Assembly: GCF_902810445.1 (NCBI RefSeq)
Contig: NZ_LR778175.1
Coordinates: 558,001 to 622,000, forward strand
DNA from: Candidatus Nitrosacidococcus tergens
GTDB lineage: Bacteria > Pseudomonadota > Gammaproteobacteria > Nitrosococcales > Nitrosococcaceae
Direction: 5' to 3'
Length of the DNA stretch: 64,000 nt
A model generated the notes under the pieces. It had not been told where the DNA came from. It did no database searches and worked only from the letters and a program-made list of their open reading frames with translations. Positions 16,503 to 26,500 of the stretch are shown here, one piece after another. Both the position numbers and the translations under genes were made by a program. Each line of letters begins with the position of its first letter. Position 1 is the stretch's first letter.

Positions 16503-19112
16503 ATGAGTGATGTAACGACGGTACAACAATTAGCTAGTGCTATGGGTACACCTATCAACCATTTATTAGAGCAGCTATATAAAGCTGGTATTAAAGTAGA
16601 TGGAGGAAATAGCCCGATAACTGAGTCTCAAAAATCACAGTTATTACTATATCTAAAACAAGAAAGAAGTGTAGGCACAGAACTCAAAGTTCCTAAGAAG
16701 ATTACACTAAAACGTCGAAGTTATAGTGAAATCCAAGTTAGTAACAGCGGTGGTCGTTCTAAGCGTGTTAATATTGAGATACGTAAAAAGCGTACTTATA
16801 TTAAACGAAGTGTTATCCTTGAGCAAGAACAAGAGCGTCTTGCAGAGGCAAAAACAGAGCGTCAAGAGCGTTATCGTGAAGAGAATAGTACCGTTGTTAA
16901 CAATCCTCAAGAACCCCAAGAGAATAGCATTAAGCCAATAGATACTCAGGTAGTTCAAGATTCACCTCAAGAAGAAACTAAGCTAACTGCTAGAGCAGAT
17001 CAAGTGGAGGCATCTAAATCTATTGAAGAATTAGAGCAAGTCAATGAACCTAAAGAGCAAGAATTGGCTGAAAATTTAGGTATTGAAAAGTCGGATTCTC
17101 AAGATAATAAATCTTTATCTACTTCTGCTTTAGATGATTCTGTTTCAAATTCAAAAAATAAGGTAAGCAAAAAAAATAAACCTGATAAAGATAGCCCTCG
17201 GGAATCTAATGATACGGATAAAGAAAATAAGAAGGAAAAACATAGTTATAAAGAGCAATCTCTAAATTCTGATAAGTTTATTGGAAAAAATAAGAAAAAC
17301 CGCCCTAAAAAAGCTGCACTCACCATAAAACATGGTTTTGAAAAACCAAGTACTCCAATAATACGAGAGGTTGTCATCCCGCAGACAATTACTGCTGCTG
17401 AGCTTGCACAGAAAATGGCAGTAAAAGCTGCTGAAGTAGTAAAACATCTCATGCGTTTAGGGATTATGGCAACAATTAATCAAGCACTAGATCGGGATAC
17501 AGCTGTAATCCTAGTGGAAGATATGGGTCATAAACCTAAACTTTTAGAAGAGAATATATTGGAGCTCACACTTAACGAGCAACAGTTCATACAAGGCATT
17601 AAAAAAGTACGCGCCCCTGTTGTAACGGTAATGGGGCATGTAGATCATGGAAAAACATCATTACTCGATTGCATCCGTCGATCTAAAGTAGTTTCTGGCG
17701 AATCAGGAGGTATTACCCAACATATCGGAGCCTATAAAGTACATTCGAAAAAAGGGGATATTACCTTTATTGATACTCCAGGTCATGCTGCATTCACTGC
17801 TATGCGTGCTAGAGGAGCAAAAGTTACTGATATTGTAGTACTAGTTGTTGCTGCAGATGACGGAGTAATGCCTCAAACTATTGAAGCTATCCAACACGCA
17901 AGAGCAGCAGAAGCCCCTATTGTAGTTGCAATCAATAAAATTGATAAGCCAGAATCTGATCCTGATAGAGTAAAACAAGGGCTAGCAAATCATGATGTAA
18001 TCAGCGAAGAATGGGGAGGGGATATTCAATTTGTACCGGTTTCTGCTAAAACAGGTATAGGGATAGATAATCTTATTGAATCCATTTTACTTCAGGCTGA
18101 AATGATGGAGCTTAGGGCCTCTTCAGAAGGGACTGCAAAGGGAGTAATTATCGAATCTCGTCTTGATAAGGGGAAAGGACCTGTAGCAACTATTTTGGTA
18201 CAAAGCGGTACTCTTCGTAAAGGGGACATACTCTTAACCGGTATAGAAACCGGTAGAGTTCGGGCTATGTTAACTGAATCTGGACTTGAAATAGAGGAAG
18301 CTATCCCTTCTACGCCTGTGGAAATTATAGGTTTATCAGGTACCCCAAATGCAGGAGATGAAGCTATTGTTGTCCCTGATGAAAGAAAGGCAAGAGAAAT
18401 CGCTGAGTTTCGCCAGAGCAAAGAGCGAGAAAACAAACTAGCTCGCCAACATCCAGCGAAACTTGAAAATATGTTTAATGAGGTTAATGTTGGAGAAACT
18501 CAAGTGCTTCACCTTATTATTAAAGCAGATGTACAGGGATCAGCAGAGGCGCTCTCTGATTCTCTAGCTCAATTATCTACAGATAAAGCTAGAGTTAAAG
18601 TAATTACTGCTGGGGTAGGTGGCATTAACGAAACAGATGTAAATCTAGCAGTTGCAGCCAATGCAATTATCATTGGTTTTAATGTCCGTGCAGATACATC
18701 AGCACGTCGTGCTATCGCAGAGAAAGGAGTAGATCTTCATTACTATAGCATTATTTATAATGCTATTGACGAGGTCAAAAAAGCACTCACGGGTATGTTA
18801 GAGCCAGAGTACCAAGAAAGTATCATCGGTCTTGCTCGAGTAGATGATGTATTTCGCTCACCTAAATTTGGGGCTATTGCAGGATCCCTAGTGATTGAAG
18901 GTGTTATTCGCCGAAATAACCCAATTAGAGTACTAAGAGATAATATCGTTATTTTTGAGGGGCAATTGGAGTCTTTACGTCGATTTAAAGAGGACGTACA
19001 GGAAGTACGAGCTGGTACTGAATGCGGTATCGGAGTGAAAGATTATAGAGATGTGAAAGTAGGGGATCAAATAGAGGTATACGAAAAAATAAAAGTAGAT
19101 CCTACGCTATAA
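16503..19112 (+). CDS. infB: translation initiation factor IF-2
   Basis: A GTPase of 869 residues that places fMet-tRNA on the 30S subunit. It has an N-terminal IF2 helical domain (1-50), a long charged Lys/Glu/Ser-rich linker (about 70-270), a second IF2N domain (about 285-350) and the G domain, with G1 GHVDHGKTS near residue 378, G3 DTPGHAA and G4 NKID. Beta-barrel and fMet-tRNA-binding C domains follow. The ribosome binding site AAGGTG precedes the ATG. rbfA begins 2 bp after its stop. In-frame internal starts may give shorter isoforms, as in E. coli; this is not proven here. Confidence 0.98.
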   Translation: MSDVTTVQQLASAMGTPINHLLEQLYKAGIKVDGGNSPITESQKSQLLLYLKQERSVGTELKVPKKITLKRRSYSEIQVSNSGGRSKRVNIEIRKKRTYIKRSVILEQEQERLAEAKTERQERYREENSTVVNNPQEPQENSIKPIDTQVVQDSPQEETKLTARADQVEASKSIEELEQVNEPKEQELAENLGIEKSDSQDNKSLSTSALDDSVSNSKNKVSKKNKPDKDSPRESNDTDKENKKEKHSYKEQSLNSDKFIGKNKKNRPKKAALTIKHGFEKPSTPIIREVVIPQTITAAELAQKMAVKAAEVVKHLMRLGIMATINQALDRDTAVILVEDMGHKPKLLEENILELTLNEQQFIQGIKKVRAPVVTVMGHVDHGKTSLLDCIRRSKVVSGESGGITQHIGAYKVHSKKGDITFIDTPGHAAFTAMRARGAKVTDIVVLVVAADDGVMPQTIEAIQHARAAEAPIVVAINKIDKPESDPDRVKQGLANHDVISEEWGGDIQFVPVSAKTGIGIDNLIESILLQAEMMELRASSEGTAKGVIIESRLDKGKGPVATILVQSGTLRKGDILLTGIETGRVRAMLTESGLEIEEAIPSTPVEIIGLSGTPNAGDEAIVVPDERKAREIAEFRQSKERENKLARQHPAKLENMFNEVNVGETQVLHLIIKADVQGSAEALSDSLAQLSTDKARVKVITAGVGGINETDVNLAVAANAIIIGFNVRADTSARRAIAEKGVDLHYYSIIYNAIDEVKKALTGMLEPEYQESIIGLARVDDVFRSPKFGAIAGSLVIEGVIRRNNPIRVLRDNIVIFEGQLESLRRFKEDVQEVRAGTECGIGVKDYRDVKVGDQIEVYEKIKVDPTL

Positions 19113-19114
19113 AA

Positions 19115-19483
19115 ATGAATCAGAATTTCCCACGTACACGTCGCATCAATGAATTGCTAAAGCGGGAATTAGCACTACTTATTCAAAAAAACATACAAGA
19201 TCCTAGAATAAAGCTAGTTACTATCTCTTACGTGGATATTTCTCCAGATTTAAAACAAGCAAAAGTATATATTACCTCTATGGAACAAGATAAAGCGAGA
19301 ATTAACTCCCAGTTAAATGCTTTAAATAAAGCGGGGGATTTTTTCAAAAAGAACTTGTACCAAAGAATTGATCTGCGTGTAGTACCAAACTTAAAGTTTT
19401 TATATGATAACTCCATTGAGCGTGGTAATTATCTACGCTCTTTAATTGATGAAGTGGTTAAAGAGAATCACCATTTACCATAA
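19115..19483 (+). CDS. rbfA: 30S ribosome-binding factor A
   Basis: A 122-residue KH-like cold-shock and 30S-maturation factor. It shows the RRINELLKRELALLIQ N-terminus, the DPRIKLVTISYVDISPDLKQAKVY core and RVVPNLKFLYDNSIERG near the end. It starts 2 bp after infB and ends 5 bp before truB, so translation is probably coupled through the three genes. Confidence 0.97.
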   Translation: MNQNFPRTRRINELLKRELALLIQKNIQDPRIKLVTISYVDISPDLKQAKVYITSMEQDKARINSQLNALNKAGDFFKKNLYQRIDLRVVPNLKFLYDNSIERGNYLRSLIDEVVKENHHLP

Positions 19484-19488
19484 AATAC

Positions 19489-20418
19489 ATGGAAAAACAA
19501 AATCAGTTAAAGAGTCAAAATATTATCCATGGTATGGTTTTGTTAGATAAACCTATAGGGATTAGCTCTAACGCTGCTTTACAACAGGTAAAACGAGTTT
19601 ATCAGGTACGTAAAGCAGGACATACAGGGAGTTTAGATCCGATGGCAAGTGGATTACTGCCTATTTGTTTAGGAGAGGCAACTAAACTTTCTCAATTTAT
19701 CTTAGATGCAGATAAGCACTATTTAGTCCGTTGCCGTTTAGGAGTAACAACTACTACAGGTGATTCTGAAGGCGAGATAATAAAAACAACTCCAGTACAA
19801 ACCTTTGATTGGAAGTTTGTTGAAAATATCTTAAAGAGGTTTATTGGAGCTCAAGAACAAATACCTCCCATGTACTCAGCAATTAAGTATCATGGTCAAC
19901 CACTATATAAGTTAGCACGCCAAGGGCTTGAAATTAAAAGATCTCCTCGTAAAATTATCATTTATAATATAAAACTTACTGAAGTGACAGAAGCTTGTTT
20001 AAGTTTTGAAGTTTCCTGCTCTAAAGGAACTTATATTCGTACTTTAGTAGAAGATATTGGTCATGCTCTTGAATGTGGTGCACATACAACGATGCTTCGA
20101 CGTATCCAAGTAGGTAATTTTAATGATTCTGACATAGTATCTCTTGATCAATTGAAAAATCTTGCTGAAACAAATAAAGATAAGTTAAATGCATTGGTTT
20201 TACCTCCAAGAGATATTCTTAGAAACTTTCCTGAAATTAGTATTATTCCCCATTTGGCCCATTGTCTTCGTCAAGGACAAACCGTACCTATTTCTCAATT
20301 GTTTTCTCAAGGATTGGTACGTTTAGTTGAAGATAATAAAGATTTTTTTGGAATAGGTAAGATTGTGAATCATAACCAAGTAGCCCCATATAGGCTATTA
20401 TTTGTTTCTAATGGTTAG
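19489..20418 (+). CDS. truB: tRNA pseudouridine-55 synthase
   Basis: A 309-residue enzyme that makes pseudouridine 55 in the T-loop of most tRNAs. The catalytic aspartate is D50 in GHTGSLDPMASGLLP, and later motifs such as CSKGTYIRTLVEDIG (about 178-192) agree with TruB. A C-terminal PUA-like region is present. It lies between rbfA and rpsO in the conserved order. Confidence 0.97.
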   Translation: MEKQNQLKSQNIIHGMVLLDKPIGISSNAALQQVKRVYQVRKAGHTGSLDPMASGLLPICLGEATKLSQFILDADKHYLVRCRLGVTTTTGDSEGEIIKTTPVQTFDWKFVENILKRFIGAQEQIPPMYSAIKYHGQPLYKLARQGLEIKRSPRKIIIYNIKLTEVTEACLSFEVSCSKGTYIRTLVEDIGHALECGAHTTMLRRIQVGNFNDSDIVSLDQLKNLAETNKDKLNALVLPPRDILRNFPEISIIPHLAHCLRQGQTVPISQLFSQGLVRLVEDNKDFFGIGKIVNHNQVAPYRLLFVSNG

Positions 20419-20457
20419 CATTTAGTTAAAGTAAGAATTAAGAAATAGGAAGATTAT

Positions 20458-20727
20458 ATGCCTTTAAGTTACGAAGAGAAAGCTCGGATTATCAAAGAAC
20501 ATCAATATAACACAAACGATACAGGTTCTTCAGAAGTGCAAATTGCACTACTATCAGAACGGATTAATCAGCTCTCTGAGCATTTTAAAATACACAAACA
20601 TGATCATCATTCACGGCGAGGTTTATTACGTGCAGTAAGCCGTAGAAGAAAACTGCTTGATTTCTTAAAAAGGAAGAATTTACAAGGCTATCGTGATCTA
20701 ATTAGCACGCTTGGACTACGCCGTTAA
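20458..20727 (+). CDS. rpsO: 30S ribosomal protein S15
   Basis: An 89-residue ribosomal protein of standard length. It has the S15 core NDTGSSEVQIALLSERINQL and the HKHDHHSRRGLLRAVSRRRKLLDFLK helix that binds 16S rRNA. A ribosome binding site AGGAAG precedes the ATG. The 74 bp to pnp are AT-rich; the family's usual S15 autoregulation in the leader cannot be judged here. Confidence 0.98.
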   Translation: MPLSYEEKARIIKEHQYNTNDTGSSEVQIALLSERINQLSEHFKIHKHDHHSRRGLLRAVSRRRKLLDFLKRKNLQGYRDLISTLGLRR

Positions 20728-20801
20728 TACTAATTTTCACTTTTAAAAATATAGATTTTTCTCTTATTGAACATCTATTCACTATTTATAAGGATCTTAA
20801 T

Positions 20802-22889
20802 GTGACTCCAGTTAAAAAAGTAATTGAATATGGCGATCATACGCTTACTATTGAAACCGGCTATATGGCACGGCAAGCTACTGGAGCTGTAATTGTCCAT
20901 TATGGTGAGACTACTGTATTAGTAACTGCAGTAGGCGTGAAAGAAGTTAGTGAAAATCGGGATTTTTTTCCATTGACTGTAAATTTCCAAGAAAAATCCT
21001 ATGCTGCAGGTAAAATACCAGGTGGTTTTTTTAAGCGAGAAGGTAGACCTACAGAAAGAGAAACTTTAGTTTCTCGTCTTATTGACCGTCCTCTACGTCC
21101 TTTATTTCCAAAAGGATTTACTAATGAAGTACAAGTAGTTGCTACTGTCCTTTCTTCAGATGGAGAAAATGACTCAGATATTCCTGCTATTATCGGAGCA
21201 TCTACCGCACTTGCTATTTCTGGTATTCCATTTAGTGCCCCTATTGCAGCTGCAAGGGTTGGGTATATCAATGGACAATATGTACTTAACCCAACTACTA
21301 GCGAGGCTAAAAAATCAGCACTAGATTTAGTAGTTGCTGGTACAGAAAAAGCAGTTCTTATGGTGGAATCAGAAGCTAAAGAGTTGCCTGAAGAGATTAT
21401 GTTAGGTGCGGTGATGTTTGGTCATCAAGAAATGCAGGGAGTCATTCAAACAATTAGAGAGCTAGCTGCAGAAATTGGAAAAGCACCTTGGAGTTGGCAA
21501 CCTCCTTTAGAGGATACTGATTTACAGTTAGCAGTTGAGGAGATTGGAAAAAAGCATTTAGAAAATGCCTACCAAATCCAGTCGAAACAAGATCGCCAAG
21601 AGCATGTAGCAGTAGCACGAGAACTTATAGTACAACAATTGATACCAGATGAGAGCTCAAAATGGAGTGCTGATCAAGTATCAGTAGCCATTAATCGTTT
21701 AGAAAAAAACCTTGTAAGAGGACAAATTATTTCTGGAAAGCAACGAATTGATGGTCGCAATAGAAATGAAGTTCGACCTATTAATATTATGGTTGGATTA
21801 TTACCTAGAACCCATGGATCCGCACTTTTTACTCGAGGAGAAACCCAAGCGTTAGTCACTACTACTTTAGGTACCGAGCGGGATGCACAGGTAATTGATG
21901 CCATTGATGGAGAATACCGAGAGCGGTTTATGCTTCATTATAATTTTCCACCTTTTTGTGTGGGCGAGGTGGGTATGGTGGGTGCACCAAAACGGCGAGA
22001 AATTGGCCATGGTAGGCTTGCTAAACGGAGTATTAGTGCAGTTATACCTAGCGAAGAAGATTTCCCCTATGTAATTCGAGTTGTATCCGAAATTATGGAA
22101 TCTAATGGTTCTAGCTCAATGGCAACTGTATGTGGTACAAGTCTTTCCTTAATGGACGCAGGTATTCCAATTAAATCTCCTGTAGCTGGAATTGCTATGG
22201 GATTAATTAAAGAAGAGGATCAGTTTGCAGTACTGAGTGATATTCTTGGTGACGAAGACCATCTTGGTGATATGGATTTTAAAGTAGCAGGTACAACAAA
22301 GGGAGTGACAGCCCTACAAATGGACATAAAAATTGATGGAATTACCGAAGAGATAATGCGTACTGCTTTATCTCAAGCTAGGGAGGGACGATTTCATATC
22401 TTAAATGAAATGAATAAAGCTATTTCTACTCCTCGAGGGGAAATGTCTGAGTACGCTCCACGCATGGTAACTTTCAAAGTTAATCCTGATAAAATTCGGG
22501 ATATTATCGGTAAAGGTGGCGCAACAATACGTACCCTAACTGAGGAAACAGGGGCTACTATTGATATTAGTGATGATGGCACAGTAAAAATATTTTCTAC
22601 TGATAAAGCAAACGGGCTAGAAGCAAAGCGTAGAGTAGAACAAATTGTATCTGATATAGAAGTTGGGAAGATCTATGAGGGAAAAGTATCTAGGTTAATG
22701 GATTTTGGCGCTTTTGTTACTATTCTCCCCGGTAAAGATGGCTTACTTCATATTTCTCAAATTTCAGATGAAAGGGTAAATCATGTGAGTGATAAACTCT
22801 CAGAAGGAGATATAGTTCGTGTAAAAGTTTTAGAAGTGGATAAGCAGGGCAGAATTCGCCTAAGCATAAAAGCAATTAAAGAAGAATAA
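20802..22889 (+). CDS. pnp: polyribonucleotide nucleotidyltransferase (PNPase)
   Basis: A 695-residue phosphorolytic 3'-5' exoribonuclease of the RNA degradosome. Two RNase PH domains are present (about 10-215 and 310-540, the second with FPPFCVGEVGMVGAPKRREIGHG and the catalytic DILGDEDHLGDMDFK). A KH domain follows from about 555 (IIGKGGATIR), then an S1 domain from about 623. The start is GTG with AAGGAT upstream; the nearby ATG would read straight into TGA, so GTG is the start. It closes the operon ahead of a strong terminator. Confidence 0.98.
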   Translation: MTPVKKVIEYGDHTLTIETGYMARQATGAVIVHYGETTVLVTAVGVKEVSENRDFFPLTVNFQEKSYAAGKIPGGFFKREGRPTERETLVSRLIDRPLRPLFPKGFTNEVQVVATVLSSDGENDSDIPAIIGASTALAISGIPFSAPIAAARVGYINGQYVLNPTTSEAKKSALDLVVAGTEKAVLMVESEAKELPEEIMLGAVMFGHQEMQGVIQTIRELAAEIGKAPWSWQPPLEDTDLQLAVEEIGKKHLENAYQIQSKQDRQEHVAVARELIVQQLIPDESSKWSADQVSVAINRLEKNLVRGQIISGKQRIDGRNRNEVRPINIMVGLLPRTHGSALFTRGETQALVTTTLGTERDAQVIDAIDGEYRERFMLHYNFPPFCVGEVGMVGAPKRREIGHGRLAKRSISAVIPSEEDFPYVIRVVSEIMESNGSSSMATVCGTSLSLMDAGIPIKSPVAGIAMGLIKEEDQFAVLSDILGDEDHLGDMDFKVAGTTKGVTALQMDIKIDGITEEIMRTALSQAREGRFHILNEMNKAISTPRGEMSEYAPRMVTFKVNPDKIRDIIGKGGATIRTLTEETGATIDISDDGTVKIFSTDKANGLEAKRRVEQIVSDIEVGKIYEGKVSRLMDFGAFVTILPGKDGLLHISQISDERVNHVSDKLSEGDIVRVKVLEVDKQGRIRLSIKAIKEE

Positions 22890-22903
22890 ACTATTTTCTC
22901 TCT

Positions 22904-22946
22904 CTTATAGGCATAAGGATATAGGTATGCCTATAAGGGATTTTTT
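22904..22946 (+). terminator. intrinsic terminator of the rimP-pnp operon
   Basis: Arms CTTATAGGCATA (22904-22915) and TATGCCTATAAG (22926-22937) pair perfectly over 12 bp around a 10-nt loop. The sequence then runs GGATTTTTTG. It is 15 bp beyond the pnp stop and just before the convergent fabA stop. Confidence 0.82.
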
Positions 22947-22961
22947 GTAACTTAAGTAAAA

Positions 22962-23477
22962 TTAAAAATTTTCAGTTGATGTAAAAAGTCCAACGCGGAG
23001 ATCTTGAGCGGAATAAATTTCACGATCATCTACAAACATAGTACCATCTGCTATTCCCATCACTAGTTTGCGCATTACTACCCGCTTTAAATCAATATGG
23101 TAAGTAACTAATTTATTTTTAGGAGTTACTTGTCCTGTAAATTTTACCTCTCCTGATCCTAATGCTCGACCATGACCTAATCCCCCTAGCCAAGCAAGAT
23201 AAAAACCTAACAATTGCCACATAGCATCTAATCCTAAACACCCAGGCATAACCGGATCTCCATTAAAGTGACAATCAAAAAACCATAAGCTAGGTTTAAT
23301 TTCCATTTCTGCAATAATTTTTCCTTTTTCAAATTTGCCACTATTATCGCTGATATGAGTAATGCGATCTACCATAAGCATCGGCGGAGATGGTAGTTGT
23401 GCATTACCTGGACCAAACATATCGCCTTGGGCACATTGGAGTAAATCTTCATAGCTAAACTTATTAGGCCTTTCCAT
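22962..23477 (-). CDS. fabA: 3-hydroxydecanoyl-ACP dehydratase/isomerase FabA
   Basis: A 171-residue hot-dog dehydratase that introduces the cis double bond of anaerobic-type unsaturated fatty acid synthesis. The catalytic pair is H70 in FDCHFNGDPVMPGCLGLD and D84 in the same stretch, matching E. coli FabA closely. It has a monocistronic appearance, convergent to pnp; its usual partner fabB is not adjacent. Confidence 0.96.
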   Translation of the reverse strand: MERPNKFSYEDLLQCAQGDMFGPGNAQLPSPPMLMVDRITHISDNSGKFEKGKIIAEMEIKPSLWFFDCHFNGDPVMPGCLGLDAMWQLLGFYLAWLGGLGHGRALGSGEVKFTGQVTPKNKLVTYHIDLKRVVMRKLVMGIADGTMFVDDREIYSAQDLRVGLFTSTENF

Positions 23478-23587
23478 TACATCAATATTTACTTAATTGG
23501 AAAACACACATTAATAACCCTACTGAGCTCTAAACTAAAATAATCAATAACTTTAATTAGATTAATATAAGGGTAAGATCATTTACT

Positions 23588-24241
23588 TTATGAATTTGTT
23601 TTAATTTCATGAAGAGGTTTTTCGCTTAATTGGGCACTTGCTCTTTTACTTATCTTCTCAAACCAGCCAGATAGATTTTCTAATCGATTAAAATCTATAG
23701 GTTGATTTACTGAGGCTTGATTTGCAAAATCTAACCAAACATAGAGCCAAATATCTGCTGCAGAAAAACGCTCTCCACATAAATAAGGACCGTGAATCAT
23801 ACTATCTAACCATTGAATTCTATCTTGAGCTACCATTTTTAAACCGGGGGCAGCTTCTGGGGAAATAGGAATACGAGATTCAAAACGCTTTAATCCTTCA
23901 CTATAATGAAATGCATTATGGATAAACTCTGTAATATTTAACTCTACTCGCCGCCACCACATACGGGTTATAGCCCGCTCCTTTGGGCTATTACCAATTA
24001 ATACTGGTTGAGGGTAAAGCTCTTCTAAGTATTCTGCGATTGCTACTGATTCTGTGATATAACTACCATCATCTAAACGTAAGCTAGGCACTTGACCTGC
24101 AGGATTAATAGCTAGATAGTTAGTTTCTCTATTTTCCCCGGTCATAACATCAATAAATTGACTATCTAATTGAAGACTTTTTTCTAGAAGAAACATACGT
24201 AAGCATCTAGGTGCTGGGCTAATTGCGTCTAAAACAAGCAT
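23588..24241 (-). CDS. glutathione S-transferase family protein
   Basis: A 217-residue protein with a thioredoxin-like N-terminal domain (SPAPRCLRMFLLEKSL at 8-23, then NPAGQVPSLRLDDGSYITESVAIAEYLEELYP, which includes the glutathione cis-Pro and SAIAEYL-type signature) and an all-helical C-terminal domain (about 90-210). The N-terminal catalytic residue would be a Ser or Cys near 8-13. Substrate unknown. It sits between fabA (same strand, 110 bp) and the divergent DUF455 gene (131 bp). Confidence 0.85.
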   Translation of the reverse strand: MLVLDAISPAPRCLRMFLLEKSLQLDSQFIDVMTGENRETNYLAINPAGQVPSLRLDDGSYITESVAIAEYLEELYPQPVLIGNSPKERAITRMWWRRVELNITEFIHNAFHYSEGLKRFESRIPISPEAAPGLKMVAQDRIQWLDSMIHGPYLCGERFSAADIWLYVWLDFANQASVNQPIDFNRLENLSGWFEKISKRASAQLSEKPLHEIKTNS

Positions 24242-24372
24242 AGTACTTCTCCTAAAATATTATTTAATTTTTACTTTATTCGTAAGGAAAATGTACACCT
24301 TGCAAGGGTACTGTATACTTAAATAGTATTTACCTTTAAGTTAAGATTTAAATACACTGTACTTATTTTAAC

Positions 24373-25173
24373 ATGGAAGGAATATCCTTAACTGATACAG
24401 CACTTCACTGTCTTACCATTTGCGATCCTGAGAGAAAAATTAATGCTACTCAGCAAGTAGCACAGCTCTGGAAAGAAGGTAAATTAACTACTTCTTATTC
24501 ATTCACTTATAATACTCAATTAACCCCAGGCTTACCTCAGAATCTACGCTTAGTTGCTCCAAAGTATCTATCTCGACGTAGGTTACACTCTCTTGAAGGG
24601 AGAGCCGCTTTTATCCATGCCATAGCACATATTGAATTTAATGCAATCAATCTAGCTTGGGATGCCATATATCGTTTTCAAGGATTACCTGAAACATTTT
24701 ATAGTCATTGGGTACAAGTTGCAGCCGAAGAAGCTCATCATTTTTATTTACTAAATATACATTTACATTCACTAGGCTATCAGTATGGAGATTTTTCAGC
24801 TCATAATGGCCTTTGGGAAATGGCAGAAAAAACAGCTTATGATCCTATGGTTAGGATGGCACTTGTCCCAAGAGTATTGGAAGCAAGGGGGCTAGATGTA
24901 ACCCCGAGCATGATAGAGCGTTTAAGAGCAATAGAAGATTTAAGAGCAATTGCTATTTTAGAAATTATCTTTCGAGACGAGATAAATCATGTAGCTATTG
25001 GGTCTTATTGGTTTCGATATTTTTGTAAAATACGTAATTTAAACCCCGAGGATACCTTTTTTAGCTTAATTAAGAAATTTCTTAAGAGTAGCCCTAAGGG
25101 GGTACTCAATTATGATGCAAGACTTAAAGCCGGGTTTTCTGAACAAGAATTGATGATTTTAGCACAAGTTTAG
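24373..25173 (+). CDS. DUF455 ferritin-like protein
   Basis: A 266-residue helical protein of the DUF455 family. A complete ferritin-type metal site can be read: E88 (HIEFNAINLAWD), an ExxH in AAEEAHHF (E119/E120 with H122/H123), E170 (LEARGLD) and E203xxH206 (DEINHVAIG). The spacing fits a diiron carboxylate bundle. The N-terminal 60 residues are poorly conserved. The ATG is preceded by a long AT-rich stretch without a clear ribosome binding site. Family function is not established; the metal site is an inference from the residues. Confidence 0.82.
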   Translation: MEGISLTDTALHCLTICDPERKINATQQVAQLWKEGKLTTSYSFTYNTQLTPGLPQNLRLVAPKYLSRRRLHSLEGRAAFIHAIAHIEFNAINLAWDAIYRFQGLPETFYSHWVQVAAEEAHHFYLLNIHLHSLGYQYGDFSAHNGLWEMAEKTAYDPMVRMALVPRVLEARGLDVTPSMIERLRAIEDLRAIAILEIIFRDEINHVAIGSYWFRYFCKIRNLNPEDTFFSLIKKFLKSSPKGVLNYDARLKAGFSEQELMILAQV

Positions 25174-25266
25174 AATATTCTAGATATATCTGGTAAAGAA
25201 TAGGTTAAAATAATTTAAATTAAATTACTCTCTATAAATAATTTTATATAGATAAAGTTATCATCC

Positions 25267-26484
25267 ATGTCCACTATTCGTAAAGTTGTATTAGCTTATT
25301 CAGGAGGACTAGACACCTCTGTTATTCTAAAATGGTTACAAGAAACCTATCAATGCGAAGTAATTACTTTTACTGCAGACATTGGCCAAGGTGAAGAAGT
25401 AGCACCTGCGCAAACAAAGGCTGAAAATCTTGGAGTAAAAAAAATCTATATTGAAGATTTACGAGAGGAATTTGTTAAGAATTATGTTTTCCCCATGTTT
25501 CGAGCGAATACTTTATACGAAGGGGAGTATTTATTAGGCACCTCTATTGCTCGACCTTTAATTGCTAAAAGACTAGTAGAAATTGCTCACGAAACTGGCG
25601 CTGATGCAATTTCACACGGGGCTACGGGTAAAGGAAATGATCAAGTACGCTTTGAGTTAGGTGCTTATGCCCTATCTCCTAATCTTAAAGTAATTGCCCC
25701 TTGGCGAGAATGGAACTTAACATCAAGAGAGAAATTACTTGCCTATGCAGATCAGCACGGAATATCTATTGAAGGAAAGCGGAAAGGAAAATCCCCTTAT
25801 TCTATGGATGCAAATTTATTGCATATTTCCTATGAAGGCGGGTTATTAGAAGATCCTTGGTGTGCCCCTGAAGAATCTATGTGGCGCTGGACTACTTCTC
25901 CAGAACAGGCACCAAATCAGCCAGATGAAATAGAGCTGGAATATCGACAAGGGGATATTATTAAGGTTAATAGAGAATCTCTAAGTCCTGCTAAAGTATT
26001 AGAAACCCTAAATTACTTAGGAAATAAACATGGAATTGGCCGGTTAGATTTAGTAGAAAATAGATATGTAGGAATGAAATCCCGAGGTTGCTATGAAACT
26101 CCTGGGGGTAGCATTATGCTAAAAGCCCATCGAGCAATTGAGTCTTTAACTCTAGATAGGGAAGTAGCCCATCTTAAAGATGAGCTTATGCCACGGTATG
26201 CAAACCTAATTTACAATGGATATTGGTGGTCGCCTGAACGAAAATTATTACAGCAGCTTATTGATTCTTCTCAAATGACTGTAAGCGGGCTTGTATCTCT
26301 AAAATTGTATAAGGGCAATGTGATTGTGTTAGGACGGCAATCAAAAGAACATAGCTTGTTTATGCCGAAAATTGCAACTTTTGAGGAAGATGCAGGTGCT
26401 TATAAGCAACAAGATGCTGAAGGTTTTATTAAGCTTAATGCACTGCGACTACGCATTGAGGCAATGAATAAGTATCAATCTTAA
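25267..26484 (+). CDS. argG: argininosuccinate synthase
   Basis: A 405-residue enzyme that joins citrulline and aspartate with ATP in arginine synthesis. The ATP pyrophosphatase loop AYSGGLDTS is at 10-18. Further motifs are EGEYLLGTSIARPL, SHGATGKGNDQVRFE and SMDANLLHISYEGG. This is the ~400-residue bacterial type, not the longer E. coli type. It is convergent with purB over a 16-bp gap. Confidence 0.97.
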   Translation: MSTIRKVVLAYSGGLDTSVILKWLQETYQCEVITFTADIGQGEEVAPAQTKAENLGVKKIYIEDLREEFVKNYVFPMFRANTLYEGEYLLGTSIARPLIAKRLVEIAHETGADAISHGATGKGNDQVRFELGAYALSPNLKVIAPWREWNLTSREKLLAYADQHGISIEGKRKGKSPYSMDANLLHISYEGGLLEDPWCAPEESMWRWTTSPEQAPNQPDEIELEYRQGDIIKVNRESLSPAKVLETLNYLGNKHGIGRLDLVENRYVGMKSRGCYETPGGSIMLKAHRAIESLTLDREVAHLKDELMPRYANLIYNGYWWSPERKLLQQLIDSSQMTVSGLVSLKLYKGNVIVLGRQSKEHSLFMPKIATFEEDAGAYKQQDAEGFIKLNALRLRIEAMNKYQS

Positions 26485-26500
26485 CACCTAAAATAGAGAG

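Noticed and set aside
18092..18436. A 114-codon minus-strand ORF inside infB
   Set aside because: It is antisense to the conserved IF-2 domains; its composition mirrors the sense codons.
24284..24310. A CCTTGCAAGG palindrome between the GST and DUF455 genes, like a MerR/CueR operator
   Set aside because: It does not sit between -35 and -10 boxes with the 19-20-bp spacing that MerR-type control needs.
25210..25262. An inverted repeat, CTATA...TATAG, before argG as an ARG box
   Set aside because: It does not match the ArgR consensus (TGAAT/ATTCA) and is expected by chance in such AT-rich DNA.
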